Assembly (NCBI GenBank): GCA_964441945.1
Contig: CAYTWB010000011.1
Location: forward strand, 1 to 64,000
From: JADGQM01 sp964441945
Lineage (GTDB): Bacteria; Desulfobacterota; Syntrophobacteria; Syntrophobacterales; Syntrophobacteraceae
Direction of reading: 5' to 3'
DNA: 64,000 nucleotides
In this document: positions 1 to 8,475 of the stretch, one piece after another
Position numbering within the stretch: position 1 is the first letter of the stretch
Layout: every line of letters starts with the position of its first letter
Notes under the pieces: generated by a model
What the model saw: only the letters and a program-made list of their open reading frames with translations
Told to the model about the DNA's origin: nothing
Databases searched by the model: none
Made by a program: the position numbers and the translations under genes

Positions 1-1086
1 CTGGACGACCTGGCGGCACTCCAGTATACCGGCGGCACTACGGGTACCCCCAAAGGGGTAATGTTGACGCACCGGAATCTTTTGTCGAATGTGGTCCAGT
101 TGATTGCCTGGTGTGGGGATTGTCTGCGGTTCGGGGAAGAGAGGTTTCTCGCGATTCTGCCGTTTTTTCATGTATTTGGAATGACGGTTGCCATGAATTT
201 GCCCCTCACGGTGTGCTGCACCTCCATCCTTGTTCCTCGATTTGAGATCGATGATTTCCTGAAGGTCCTGAAAAAAACCGGGCCCACCATCTTCCCGGGA
301 GTCCCCAGTATATTTGTTGCCATCGTCAATCACCCCAAGGTGCGCTCCTATAATCTCTCTTCGATTCAACTCTGCATTACCGGATCGGCCCCCATGCCGG
401 TGGAGGTGCTTCGGAGGTTTGAAGAGCTCACAGGATCGATCATCCTTGAGGGCTATGGCCTTTCGGAGGCGAGCCCCGTCACGCATGCGAATCCGGTTGC
501 GGGGGTGCGGAAAGCCGGGTCCATCGGCCTTGCACTCCCCGATACGGACTGCAGGATTGTAGATTTGGATCTGGGAGTCGAAGAAAAACCTGTCGGGGAA
601 GCCGGTGAGTTGTTGATCCGGGGACCACAGGTCATGCAAGGCTACTGGAGGCTGCCGCAAGAGACAGCCAATACGCTTCGTGACGGCTGGCTCTACACCG
701 GTGACATTGCAAGGATGGACGAAGAAGGCTACGTCTATATTGTGGATCGGAAGAAGGACATGATCATTTCGTGCGGATACAACATTTACCCGAGAGAGAT
801 TGACGAGGTGCTCTACGAACATCCGAAAGTCCTCGATGCGGTCGCTATCGGAGTGCCTGATCCCTATCGCGGAGAGATGGTCAAAGTCTTCATTGTTCCC
901 AAACCGGGCGAAAGGATCACCGAAGAGGAGGTCCTTCAGTTCTCGAGAGCCAGGCTGGCGGCCTATAAGATCCCACGGTTCGTGGAATTTCGGCAGTCTT
1001 TGCCCAAGAGCCTGGTTGGAAAGGTTTTTCGAAAAGAGTTGCGACAGGAAGTCTGCGACTCGACGACGAATGAGGGAACCAACTGA
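1..1086 (+). CDS. Acyl-CoA synthetase (AMP-forming), 5' end outside window
   Basis: Activates a fatty acid to acyl-adenylate and then acyl-CoA. The frame is open from base 1, so the N-terminal part is missing and 361 residues are seen. Visible signatures are the P-loop YTGGTTGTPKG (residues 9-19), GYGLSEASP (from about 151), the YTGD motif (about 232), the hinge region DRKKDMIISCGYNIYP, and the C-terminal GKVFRKEL with the likely catalytic Lys341. These are typical of the long-chain fatty-acid/CoA ligase branch (FadD-like) of the ANL superfamily. Chain-length preference cannot be read from the sequence. It heads a same-strand run that ends with an SDR and a FabH-like enzyme, which fits lipid or acyl-CoA metabolism. 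The next gene starts inside its last 17 bases. Confidence 0.9.
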   Translation: MDDLAALQYTGGTTGTPKGVMLTHRNLLSNVVQLIAWCGDCLRFGEERFLAILPFFHVFGMTVAMNLPLTVCCTSILVPRFEIDDFLKVLKKTGPTIFPGVPSIFVAIVNHPKVRSYNLSSIQLCITGSAPMPVEVLRRFEELTGSIILEGYGLSEASPVTHANPVAGVRKAGSIGLALPDTDCRIVDLDLGVEEKPVGEAGELLIRGPQVMQGYWRLPQETANTLRDGWLYTGDIARMDEEGYVYIVDRKKDMIISCGYNIYPREIDEVLYEHPKVLDAVAIGVPDPYRGEMVKVFIVPKPGERITEEEVLQFSRARLAAYKIPRFVEFRQSLPKSLVGKVFRKELRQEVCDSTTNEGTN

Positions 1087-1888
1087 CTGCCGGTGGCAGG
1101 CAGGATGTCGCCCCTTCTTTAGCACCATTACCGGGTACCATCCCATGATCCGCAGGCAACCGCACCAGGACCTCCAATCGTCGCAGCCCTTGTACCAGGC
1201 GTCCGTGGATTTCTTTTTCTTGCAGAATCACGGCTACCCGAGGAGATCCGCGCTCGAATGGGTGGGAAATCGCCACCGGCTGGGTAGCCTGGAGCGGCAA
1301 CTCTTGCAGCGCGGTGTCTTCAGTCAGAGGGATGCCCTGCAGCGCATTGCCCGAAGGGGCCTGGGCGCCTCCTGGTCGAACGAAACCCTCGTGGTGGATG
1401 GGCACAATGTTCAGATAACGGTTGAGAGCTCCATTCTCGGGCGTCCGATCCTCAAGGCCAACGATGGGGCCATACGGGACCTGGCAGGCCAATCGGCGAA
1501 CTTTCGCCTGACGGAGGCAAGCCGACTGGCTGTGGACCTCATTTTTCGTTTCCTGAGGCAGTTCCGGCCTGCCGGGGCGCTGTTCTTTTTTGACGCTCCC
1601 ATCAGCCAGAGCGGCATCCTGGCTCAGTTCTATCGTCGAGAAATGGAGGCCCTCGGATTGCCGGGGACCTCCCGCGCAGTCCCTGTACCGGAGCGGGAGT
1701 TCCTCTATGAGGAAGCCATTGTTGCCAGCAGTGATTCTGCTGTTCTCGAAAAAGCATCGAGGTGGGTGGATCTGGCCGGCCTGGTCCTCAGCTTTGATCG
1801 GTCATTGCAGCTCAAGGTGGACTTCTCATCGATCCGGCTCACCAGAGTCGCCTGTCAGGATTCCCCGATACCCCCGTGGTTTTCCTGA
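1070..1888 (+). CDS. DUF434/DUF5616 domain protein
   Basis: A 272-residue cytoplasmic protein of unknown function. The N-terminal part (about residues 25-100, with HGYPRRSALEWVGNRHRL) matches what I know of DUF434. The C-terminal part, with VVDGHNVQITVESSILGRP, ANDGAIRDLAG, FFFDAPISQSG and IVASSDSAVLE, matches DUF5616. The VDGxN, FDAP and SDSA motifs carry conserved acidic residues reminiscent of a nuclease- or phosphatase-like fold, but this is inference. I chose the ATG at 1070 because the segment GYHP lies upstream of the next ATG at 1145 and looks family-like; 1145 is the alternative. The start overlaps the acyl-CoA synthetase gene by 17 bases, suggesting translational coupling. Confidence 0.75.
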   Translation: MREPTDCRWQAGCRPFFSTITGYHPMIRRQPHQDLQSSQPLYQASVDFFFLQNHGYPRRSALEWVGNRHRLGSLERQLLQRGVFSQRDALQRIARRGLGASWSNETLVVDGHNVQITVESSILGRPILKANDGAIRDLAGQSANFRLTEASRLAVDLIFRFLRQFRPAGALFFFDAPISQSGILAQFYRREMEALGLPGTSRAVPVPEREFLYEEAIVASSDSAVLEKASRWVDLAGLVLSFDRSLQLKVDFSSIRLTRVACQDSPIPPWFS

Positions 1889-2034
1889 ATCCGGTCTGAA
1901 AGCGATTTCATCGCGCTTGTAAAAAGGGGGGAGCTGTGTTAGCAAGGAGCCCCCTCCTGTCCAGCGGACAGCCGGGGCGGTTTTGGGTAATAGACTTAGC
2001 TGAGTAATCGTTTAACATGAAGGCAAGGTAGATC

Positions 2035-3366
2035 ATGGCGAAAATCGCCCCATTCTGTGGGTTGCGCTATAACGGCGAAAAACTTGAAAATCTGGCTGAG
2101 GTGGTGATGCCGCCTTACGATGTCTTGTCACCGGACGAACAGGAATTCCTCCACCAGATCAGTCCTTATAACATGGTTCATCTCGAACTGGGCAAGTCCA
2201 CACCGGCCGACAGCGAGACTGACAATCCGCATACTCGGGCAGCGAAGTATTTGAGGGAATGGCAGCGGGAGGCGGTCCTGATCAGAGACAGGCAGCCTGC
2301 GCTGTATTACTACGAGCTCGACTATACGGTTGGACTAGGCCAGCGCCGGACTCGATACGGGTTCATTTGTCGCCTGCTTCTGGAGGATTTCAGCTCCGGG
2401 TCTGTCCGTCCGCACGAAAAGACCTTTCAGGCCGTGAAAGATGAGCGACTCAGCCTGATGACGGCCTGCGAAGCGAACCTTAGTCCCATTTTTGCCCTCT
2501 ATTCCGATCCCGCCAGGGTGGTGGACCACATATTGAGGCTGGCCAGGGAATCCGTCCCGGTGATCTCCTTTACGGACAGAGAGGGTATGAATCATCGAAT
2601 ATGGCGGGTGGTGGACCCCGATGCGATTGCACAGGTGAAAGCCCTGATGCTCGACAAGGCGATCTTCATTGCCGATGGACATCACCGTTATGAGACCGCC
2701 CTCAATTATCGCTCCATTCAGCGCCGGCGTCTGAGAAACGTTCCCCCGGACGCCCCCTTTGAATACACCATGATGTATCTGTCCAACCTCGATCAGGGTG
2801 GATTGATGATCCTTCCAACCCATCGGTTGCTGAGAAACATGGACTCGTGGGGACCGGGCGGCTTCCTGCGCGAAGCCTCAGCCTACTTTGAGATCGTTAA
2901 GCATGAGCCAACGACGGGGGGACAACTCGCATGGCGTGAAGATCTGGAGAAGGGCCAATGCGGCGGTGAGACGCTCATCGGTCTCTACTGGCATAATGCC
3001 GATGCGTTTTATCTTTTGAAGGCCAGGCGGGAGGCCGTATCGTCCTATCTCGCCCGCTGCGGAGTGAATGAGGTCCTGCGGGATTTGGATGTGGAGGTCC
3101 TTGACCGGTTGGTGCTGCGACACCTTCTGGGACTCTCCGGTGCGTTTCTGACCAACGAGCGGAACATTCATTTCAAGCACGATCTCTTTGAAGGGGTTTC
3201 TGCGGTGCGGTCAGGGGCCTACAAGGCGGGGTTCTTTGTGAACCCGACCCGTATTCAACAGGTCCAGGATGTGGCCAGTGCCGGTCTGATCATGCCTCAC
3301 AAGGCAACCTACTTTTGCCCCAAGGTCTGGAGCGGCCTGGTCGTCCATCCTTTGTGGATGGAATGA
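2035..3366 (+). CDS. DUF1015 family protein
   Basis: A 443-residue protein of the DUF1015 family. Recognisable blocks are the N-terminal VVMPPYDVLSPDEQ, HLELGKS, YGFICRLLLEDF, VRPHEKT and especially IADGHHRYETAL near residue 223, the most conserved family motif. The biochemical role of the family is not settled; the His/Asp/Glu-rich motif suggests a phosphate- or metal-binding site (inference). There is no signal peptide or membrane segment. It starts with ATG 146 bases after the DUF434 gene and ends 28 bases before the methyltransferase gene, so it probably shares a transcript with the genes downstream. Confidence 0.8.
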   Translation: MAKIAPFCGLRYNGEKLENLAEVVMPPYDVLSPDEQEFLHQISPYNMVHLELGKSTPADSETDNPHTRAAKYLREWQREAVLIRDRQPALYYYELDYTVGLGQRRTRYGFICRLLLEDFSSGSVRPHEKTFQAVKDERLSLMTACEANLSPIFALYSDPARVVDHILRLARESVPVISFTDREGMNHRIWRVVDPDAIAQVKALMLDKAIFIADGHHRYETALNYRSIQRRRLRNVPPDAPFEYTMMYLSNLDQGGLMILPTHRLLRNMDSWGPGGFLREASAYFEIVKHEPTTGGQLAWREDLEKGQCGGETLIGLYWHNADAFYLLKARREAVSSYLARCGVNEVLRDLDVEVLDRLVLRHLLGLSGAFLTNERNIHFKHDLFEGVSAVRSGAYKAGFFVNPTRIQQVQDVASAGLIMPHKATYFCPKVWSGLVVHPLWME

Positions 3367-3394
3367 GAGCGCTTCCTGGGGGGATGAAACGGTT

Positions 3395-4141
3395 TTGCTG
3401 ACTTGCGATGCGCTATTCAACGGAAATCTCATCCTCTACCAGCACAAAAAGGGGTATCGCTTCTCAGTCGATGCGGTGTTGCTTGCAGGACTGACCCAAG
3501 TGCGTTCCCATGATCGCATTGTGGATCTTGGGACAGGCTGCGGAGTGGTGCCGCTTATCTTTGCCTATCGCAACCTTGGCAGGCGGATTGTGGGTCTGGA
3601 AATCCAGAAGGAGCTATGGGAATTGGCCCAGCGAAACGTGGAGGTGAATGGCTTCTCTGAAAAGGTCCGGATGGATCACCGGGACTTTCGCGAAGTTGCT
3701 GCGGATTTCGGACCGGCCTCTTTTGATCTTGTCGTGAGCAATCCGCCTTATCGGCGCCTCTGCAGCGGTCGCCTGAACCCTGACGACCGGCGGGCTGCGG
3801 CCCGGCATGAGCTGAGCTCATCGGTGGCCGATGTTCTCCAGGTTGCGAATTCCCTTCTCGGGGATGGAGGACGGCTCTCAATCATCTACCCGGCAACGAG
3901 ACTGGTCCATCTTCTGGCGACGGCCCGAAGCGGCCGCCTGACCCCGAAACAGCTCACGGTGATCTACTCCGATGCGCACTCTGCAGCCCGTCTGGTCCAT
4001 CTGGAATGCAAAAAGGGAGCCGGGGAAGAGCTGCGTATTGCTCCCCCGTTCTTCATTTACGGGGAGGACCAGACCTATACGGAAGCGATGCGCCTGATGT
4101 ACGGGGAAGATGAGGTGAAGAATGGGATCGGAAACACATGA
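3395..4141 (+). CDS. TrmN6-like tRNA1(Val) A37 N6-methyltransferase
   Basis: A 248-residue SAM-dependent methyltransferase. The SAM-binding segment VDLGTGCGVVPLIFA (about residues 43-57) and the N6-adenine catalytic motif NPPYRR (about 115-120) are clear, and the N-terminal LYQHKKGYRFSVDAVLLA is characteristic of the YfiC/TrmN6 group, which modifies A37 of tRNA-Val. The start is the TTG at 3395, placed behind a G-rich Shine-Dalgarno stretch (3378-3383); an ATG at 3384 is out of frame. Some relatives methylate other substrates, so the exact tRNA target is inferred. It lies 28 bases after the DUF1015 gene and 35 before the SDR gene. Confidence 0.75.
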   Translation: MLTCDALFNGNLILYQHKKGYRFSVDAVLLAGLTQVRSHDRIVDLGTGCGVVPLIFAYRNLGRRIVGLEIQKELWELAQRNVEVNGFSEKVRMDHRDFREVAADFGPASFDLVVSNPPYRRLCSGRLNPDDRRAAARHELSSSVADVLQVANSLLGDGGRLSIIYPATRLVHLLATARSGRLTPKQLTVIYSDAHSAARLVHLECKKGAGEELRIAPPFFIYGEDQTYTEAMRLMYGEDEVKNGIGNT

Positions 4142-4176
4142 AGAAGCACGAAAACTACTAGTTACAGGAGATATCA

Positions 4177-4968
4177 ATGGACCTGGGTTTGAAAGGAAAG
4201 ATCGCTTTTGTTGCAGGGGGAAGCCAGGGGCTGGGGAAAGCCGTGGCGATGGAACTGTGCCGTGAGGGGGCAAGGGTCGCTGTCTGTGCCCTTGATGATC
4301 CCGAGCTGCCCATGGCTGTTGAAGAGGTCCGCCAGGCGACGGGTGGAGAGATTATCGGGGTCCCGGCCGACCTGAGCGATGCCGAGCAGGCGAAGGGTTT
4401 TATCCGCCGGGGGATCGACTATTTCGGTTCTGTGGATATCCTCGTCAACAATGCAGGGGGACCGCCCGACAGGACTTTCCTCGAAGTGGACGATGATCAG
4501 TGGTATTTGGGGATCCGATTGAATCTCATGAGCACTATCATTATGACAAGAGAAGTCGTTCCCATCCTGACCGAAAAGCGTTGGGGCCGGATCATCAACA
4601 TGACATCCATATCGGTGAAGCAGCCTATCGACGGACTCATCCTTTCCAACACCGTGCGCGCCGGCGTAATCGGCTTTGCCAAGACACTCTCCAATGAGCT
4701 GGCCCCGTACAATGTAACCGTAAACAATGTCTGCCCGGGCTATACGATGACCGAAAGGGTGCGTAAATTGTCGGTCGATGTCGCTCGGAAGAAGGGCTCA
4801 ACGCCGGAAGCGGTCATCAAGAGCTGGGAGTCGTTGATCCCCATGGGACGTCTGGGTACGCCTGAAGAATTCGGCGCTCTGGTGGCTTTTCTTGCTTCCG
4901 AACGCTCCGGCTTCATCACAGGCGCCTCCATCCAAATCGATGGCGGATACTACAAGGGAATAATGTAG
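4177..4968 (+). CDS. SDR-family oxidoreductase, FabG-like, with altered catalytic pair
   Basis: A 263-residue Rossmann-fold protein. The nucleotide-binding GGSQGLG is at residues 14-20, NNAGG at 91-95, the catalytic-serine region NMTSIS at 141-146, and the C-terminal TGASIQIDGG is typical of FabG-like reductases. At the place where the YxxxK pair is expected the sequence reads LSNTVRAGVIGF, so Tyr is replaced by Ser157 and Lys by Arg161. A FabG-like subgroup with this departure is known. It may act by a modified mechanism, or be a non-classical oxidoreductase or binding protein. A good ribosome site (CAGGAG) precedes the ATG, and the FabH-like gene follows after 11 bases, so the pair probably works on the same acyl substrate. 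Confidence 0.8.
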   Translation: MDLGLKGKIAFVAGGSQGLGKAVAMELCREGARVAVCALDDPELPMAVEEVRQATGGEIIGVPADLSDAEQAKGFIRRGIDYFGSVDILVNNAGGPPDRTFLEVDDDQWYLGIRLNLMSTIIMTREVVPILTEKRWGRIINMTSISVKQPIDGLILSNTVRAGVIGFAKTLSNELAPYNVTVNNVCPGYTMTERVRKLSVDVARKKGSTPEAVIKSWESLIPMGRLGTPEEFGALVAFLASERSGFITGASIQIDGGYYKGIM

Positions 4969-4979
4969 GAGCGTGGTCA

Positions 4980-5984
4980 GTGAAAATGCCAGTTAGACAT
5001 GCTTTCATCCGGTCGGTCGGTCGCTATCTTCCCGAACGGCGGCTCACCAATCAAGACCTGGAAACAATGGTGGATACCACCGATGAATGGATCCTCAGCA
5101 GGACCGGCATCCGAGAGCGGCGCATTCTGGAACCCGGCCTGGGGAATTCCTATATGGCTATTCGTGCGGCATTGGAATGCCTGGAACGGGGCGGTACGGC
5201 CCCCGAGGAAGTAGATGCCATCGTTCTCGGGACGGTGACCCCGGACATGTTCTACCCCGCTACGGCCTGCCTGGTACAGGAAGGAATCGGAGCTACGCGC
5301 GCCTGGGGTTTTGATCTCTCTGCAGGCTGTTCCGGTTTCATTTATTCTCTGACCACGGGCGTTCAGCTGATCGAATCCGGTCGACACGAAAAGGTCCTGG
5401 TGATCGGCAGTGATGTGATGAGCACCATTGTCGACTATGAAGATCGCAATACGTGTGTGCTCTTCGGCGATGCGGCGGGAGCGGTCCTTCTCGAACCCTG
5501 TCCGGAACCGGAACATGGTGTTCTGGATTTTATCCACCGCGTGGACGGTTCCGGCGGCAAGCATCTGCATATGAAAGCCGGGGGAAGCCGGCGGCCGTCG
5601 AGTCTTGAGACCATTAAGAACAAGGAACACTATGTCTATCAGGAAGGCAAACAGGTCTTTAAGTACGCGGTGACGGAAATGGCGAATGTGTCGGTTAAAA
5701 TCTTGGAGAAAAACGGGCTGACCGGGGAGGATGTGGCGTTCTTTTTGCCGCACCAGGCCAACCTGCGCATCATCGACGCCAGCGCCAACCGTATGAAAAT
5801 CCATCCGAGCAAAGTGGTCAAGAATATCGACCGGTATGCCAACACCACGGCGGCAACCATACCCCTTTGCCTCTACGAAGTGGTGGCGGAGGAAAAACGC
5901 GTCAAAAAGGGGGACTACCTGGTGATGTCGGCTTTCGGCGCCGGTTTCACCTGGGGGAGCGTGCTCATCCGCTGGTGGGAGTAA
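4980..5984 (+). CDS. Beta-ketoacyl-ACP synthase III (FabH-like)
   Basis: A 334-residue thiolase-fold condensing enzyme. In the classical reaction it joins acyl-CoA to malonyl-ACP to start fatty-acid synthesis. The triad is intact: Cys117 in SAGCSGF, His258 in LPHQAN and Asn288 in RYANTTAA. The N-terminal WILSRTGIRERR block is also standard for FabH. The start is a GTG at 4980, 11 bases after the SDR stop. The length is at the upper end for FabH. Being downstream of an acyl-CoA synthetase and an FabG-like SDR, it could be a housekeeping FabH or a paralogue using longer acyl-CoA primers; the sequence alone does not decide. Confidence 0.88.
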   Translation: MKMPVRHAFIRSVGRYLPERRLTNQDLETMVDTTDEWILSRTGIRERRILEPGLGNSYMAIRAALECLERGGTAPEEVDAIVLGTVTPDMFYPATACLVQEGIGATRAWGFDLSAGCSGFIYSLTTGVQLIESGRHEKVLVIGSDVMSTIVDYEDRNTCVLFGDAAGAVLLEPCPEPEHGVLDFIHRVDGSGGKHLHMKAGGSRRPSSLETIKNKEHYVYQEGKQVFKYAVTEMANVSVKILEKNGLTGEDVAFFLPHQANLRIIDASANRMKIHPSKVVKNIDRYANTTAATIPLCLYEVVAEEKRVKKGDYLVMSAFGAGFTWGSVLIRWWE

Positions 5985-6004
5985 CCCTTCCCGCCGGCCC
6001 TCAG

Positions 6005-6035
6005 AAAAAGCCGGGTCTTAGAGCCCGGCCCTTTT
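6005..6035. terminator. Bidirectional hairpin between fabH-like gene and porB
   Basis: GCCGGG and CCCGGC arms around an 8-base loop are flanked by AAAAA on the left and CTTTT on the right, so the hairpin can end transcripts from both convergent genes. The stop codon of porB (6018-6020) lies in the loop. Confidence 0.7.
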
Positions 6036-6929
6036 CAGCAACTGGTCCCAGCGGTCATCCACTTCACGCTGGAAATCTGCAATCTGGTCAGCGGTCATCT
6101 TCCTGAAACGCCCCTGTAGCCGGATATATTCCTCTACCGGGCGTTTCCGGCCGCTCTGGGCCATATTGAACGTCTTGCCTGTCAGCCTCAATACCCCGTT
6201 TTCCACTTCATAAAGAAGGATAACTCCGGACTCGACCGCCAACCTCCCGACTTTTATGGTGTCTTTTGTTGGAAAGCCCCATCCCGCCGGGCAGGGTACG
6301 CTGAGATGGAAGAAACGGGTCCCCTTGATCTTCCTGGCCTTCGAGAACTTGTTGTAGATGTCCCCGGGATAGGATGAACATGCCGAGGCCAGGTAGGCCA
6401 GATGGTGGGCTTCCATAATCTGAAGGAAGTCCTTTTTCGGCTGCTCCTTGGGAACAACAGCGGTCGTTGTCGTCGTGGCCCCCGCGGGAGTGGCACTCGA
6501 TCGCTGAACGCCGGTATTCATGTAGGCTTCGTTGTCATAGCAGACGTAGATGAAATCGGTTTCGCGTTCTGCAGCCCCGCTGAGGGCCTGTATCCCCATG
6601 TCGAACGTGCCGCCGTCCCCTGCCATCGCGAGGACGGTATAGTCATCCTGACCGGTGGCCTTCAGGCCCGCCGCCAGTCCGGATGCGGAAGCAGCAGTGC
6701 TCGCAAAGGTGTTGTTTACGGCATTGATGGCAACGGGGGTCTTGGGGTAGATGCCGTGGAGAATAGTCAGACAGCACGCTGGATGGGTCATGATGGTTTT
6801 TGGCCCCAGGGCCTTGAGTATATATCGGTAGGCGATGGGTAGACCGCATCCGGCACAGGTGCGTGTTCCGGGTTGGATATACTCTTGTTCGGGCAAGTCC
6901 AGAATCGCAGTAGTCATGGTTCCCTGCAC
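6018..6929 (-). CDS. porB: 2-oxoacid (pyruvate):ferredoxin oxidoreductase, beta subunit
   Basis: The thiamine-diphosphate-binding subunit of a 2-oxoacid:ferredoxin oxidoreductase, 303 residues. It has the [4Fe-4S]-ligand block RTCAGCGLP, the HPACC segment and a TPP/Mg motif from GDGGTFDMG to NEAYMNTG. With PorA it oxidises pyruvate (or another 2-oxoacid) plus CoA to acyl-CoA, CO2 and reduced ferredoxin, or runs in reverse. It follows porA by about 20 bases on the minus strand. Pyruvate is the commonest substrate for this sequence type, but isovalerate-type enzymes look similar, so the substrate is inferred. The gene ends in a bidirectional hairpin. Confidence 0.85.
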   Translation of the reverse strand: MQGTMTTAILDLPEQEYIQPGTRTCAGCGLPIAYRYILKALGPKTIMTHPACCLTILHGIYPKTPVAINAVNNTFASTAASASGLAAGLKATGQDDYTVLAMAGDGGTFDMGIQALSGAAERETDFIYVCYDNEAYMNTGVQRSSATPAGATTTTTAVVPKEQPKKDFLQIMEAHHLAYLASACSSYPGDIYNKFSKARKIKGTRFFHLSVPCPAGWGFPTKDTIKVGRLAVESGVILLYEVENGVLRLTGKTFNMAQSGRKRPVEEYIRLQGRFRKMTADQIADFQREVDDRWDQLLKRAGL

Positions 6930-6949
6930 TTCCTTTTGTGGTGGTCAAT

Positions 6950-8158
6950 TCATACTCCGGAGCCGATCCAGTGCGGACATCCCTGGGGCTGTCCGTTTTC
7001 GAAGCCCTGCATGGTTGCCCTGGCGGCTTCCAGAAGGTCTGAGGGCTTGACGTCTTTTCCGCCCAGGCCAAGGATGAAGTTGTATACCAGCGGCCGATTG
7101 CTGTTGTGGCTAAAGAGCGCCGCTTTCAGTTCACTGGCCAGGGCCCCTTCATAGCCATAGCTGATGGCCTTTTCGAGAACGATCAGCCCTTCAGCGCCCG
7201 CAACGGCCTCGGCCAGGGCCTGGGCAGGAAAGGGACGGAACATCCGAACTCCGACCACCCCTATCTCAATCCCCTGATCTCGAAGAATGTCCGTTGCCTG
7301 ACTGGCTTCGCTGGCCAGCGAACCCATGGTGACAAAGAGGAACCTGGCATTTTCGGGACCGTATCGGTAGAGTGGGGCTTCATAGGACCTGCCGAATGCT
7401 TCCCCAAAATCCCTTCCAACAGAGGCGATCAGGGGAGGAGCCGCCTCAAGTGTTTCCTGCAGCCGCCTTCGGAACCCCATGTAACTGGGACAAAGAGTGC
7501 CGTCAGGGCCGGGCAGCGAGTCGGTCATCACGACCGGATTGATGTTGATGGGTGCTTCAGGACTGATTTGATACGGCAGGCGGTACGGGGGAAGGAAAGC
7601 ATCCACCTCTTCCTGCGACGGCACGGTTACGGGCATCATGGTGTGGGAAAGCCTGAAGCCGTCAAAGCAGACCATAATCGGAGCCATCACCTGTTCGGCG
7701 ACGCGGTATGCCAGGATGATATAGTCGAGGATTTCCTGATTGGTCATGCAGTAGAATTGCAGCCATCCGGTATCGCGTTGCGAGATGGTATCCTGCATAT
7801 CGTTGAGAATGGTCCAGGGGGCCCCCAGACCCCGATTGGCCACCGGCATGACAATGGGCAGCCGAGCCCCGGCCGCCCAATGGAGCTGTTCGTGCATATA
7901 GGCAAGGCCGTTTGCCGCAGTCGCCGTAAAGACTCTTGCGCCCACCAGAGAAGCTGAAATGCAAACGCCCATGGCAGAATGTTCACTCTCAACCCGAACG
8001 AATTCCGCCGGCAATTCTCCCCGTTCCACATATTCCGATAGAAGTTCCGGTATTCTTGACTGGGGGGTGATGGGATAAGCAGCAATGACCTGAACGCGGC
8101 AGAGCTTTGCTGCCTGTGCGGCTGTCTGATTTCCGGTAAGAATATGTGTTTCTCCCAC
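6950..8158 (-). CDS. porA: 2-oxoacid (pyruvate):ferredoxin oxidoreductase, alpha subunit
   Basis: The alpha subunit carrying the pyrimidine-binding and transketolase C-terminal-like domains, 402 residues from the GTG at 8158. The N-terminal TGNQTAAQAAKL and AAYPITPQSRIPE are diagnostic for PorA/VorB-type subunits. I prefer GTG 8158 because the protein then starts at the family position and an AAGGAA ribosome site lies just upstream. An in-frame ATG at 8209 with its own AGGA would add 17 residues and cannot be excluded. No gamma or delta (ferredoxin) subunit gene is adjacent and neither domain is fused here, so they must lie elsewhere or the enzyme is a two-subunit type. Confidence 0.85.
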   Translation of the reverse strand: MGETHILTGNQTAAQAAKLCRVQVIAAYPITPQSRIPELLSEYVERGELPAEFVRVESEHSAMGVCISASLVGARVFTATAANGLAYMHEQLHWAAGARLPIVMPVANRGLGAPWTILNDMQDTISQRDTGWLQFYCMTNQEILDYIILAYRVAEQVMAPIMVCFDGFRLSHTMMPVTVPSQEEVDAFLPPYRLPYQISPEAPININPVVMTDSLPGPDGTLCPSYMGFRRRLQETLEAAPPLIASVGRDFGEAFGRSYEAPLYRYGPENARFLFVTMGSLASEASQATDILRDQGIEIGVVGVRMFRPFPAQALAEAVAGAEGLIVLEKAISYGYEGALASELKAALFSHNSNRPLVYNFILGLGGKDVKPSDLLEAARATMQGFENGQPQGCPHWIGSGV

Positions 8159-8475
8159 GATTGCGCGTTCCTTTCTCGGAAGCCTTGCCTTTCCCGGCAA
8201 TGCAAGCATTCCCGGGTCCTATTGATTGGCGCGGTGCGATGCCACGAGACTGCGAATTGGCGGCTGCAACCATCTCAGAGCAAGTATCCATAACGACCCG
8301 GAGGAAAGAAGTCAAATAAAATAAGGAAATCGATGGTGCACGAAATGGCCCGGATGTGCTATGAGCCGTAATGAAGAGGGAAAAGAGAAGGAGGAAAAGG
8401 GACCTGAAGGTGAGAGCAGGGCTTCGCCGTTCAGAAGATCTTCAGTAAAGCCTGCTCTCACAAATCAGCCGGAAT
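8159..8475. other. Intergenic region between porA and the PxxKW gene
   Basis: About 317 bases upstream of porA and downstream of the PxxKW gene, both on the minus strand. It should hold the por promoter, though I see no strong promoter match. The only clear structure is the inverted repeat listed at 8410-8461. Confidence 0.5.
8410..8461 (-). terminator. Inverted repeat downstream of the PxxKW gene
   Basis: Perfect 11-base arms (GTGAGAGCAGG and CCTGCTCTCAC) enclose a 30-base loop that contains the palindrome GAAGATCTTC. It lies just after the stop of the minus-strand PxxKW gene, and a T/C-rich tract follows on that strand. It is probably a terminator or an mRNA-stabilising structure; the long loop makes a textbook terminator uncertain. 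Confidence 0.45.
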
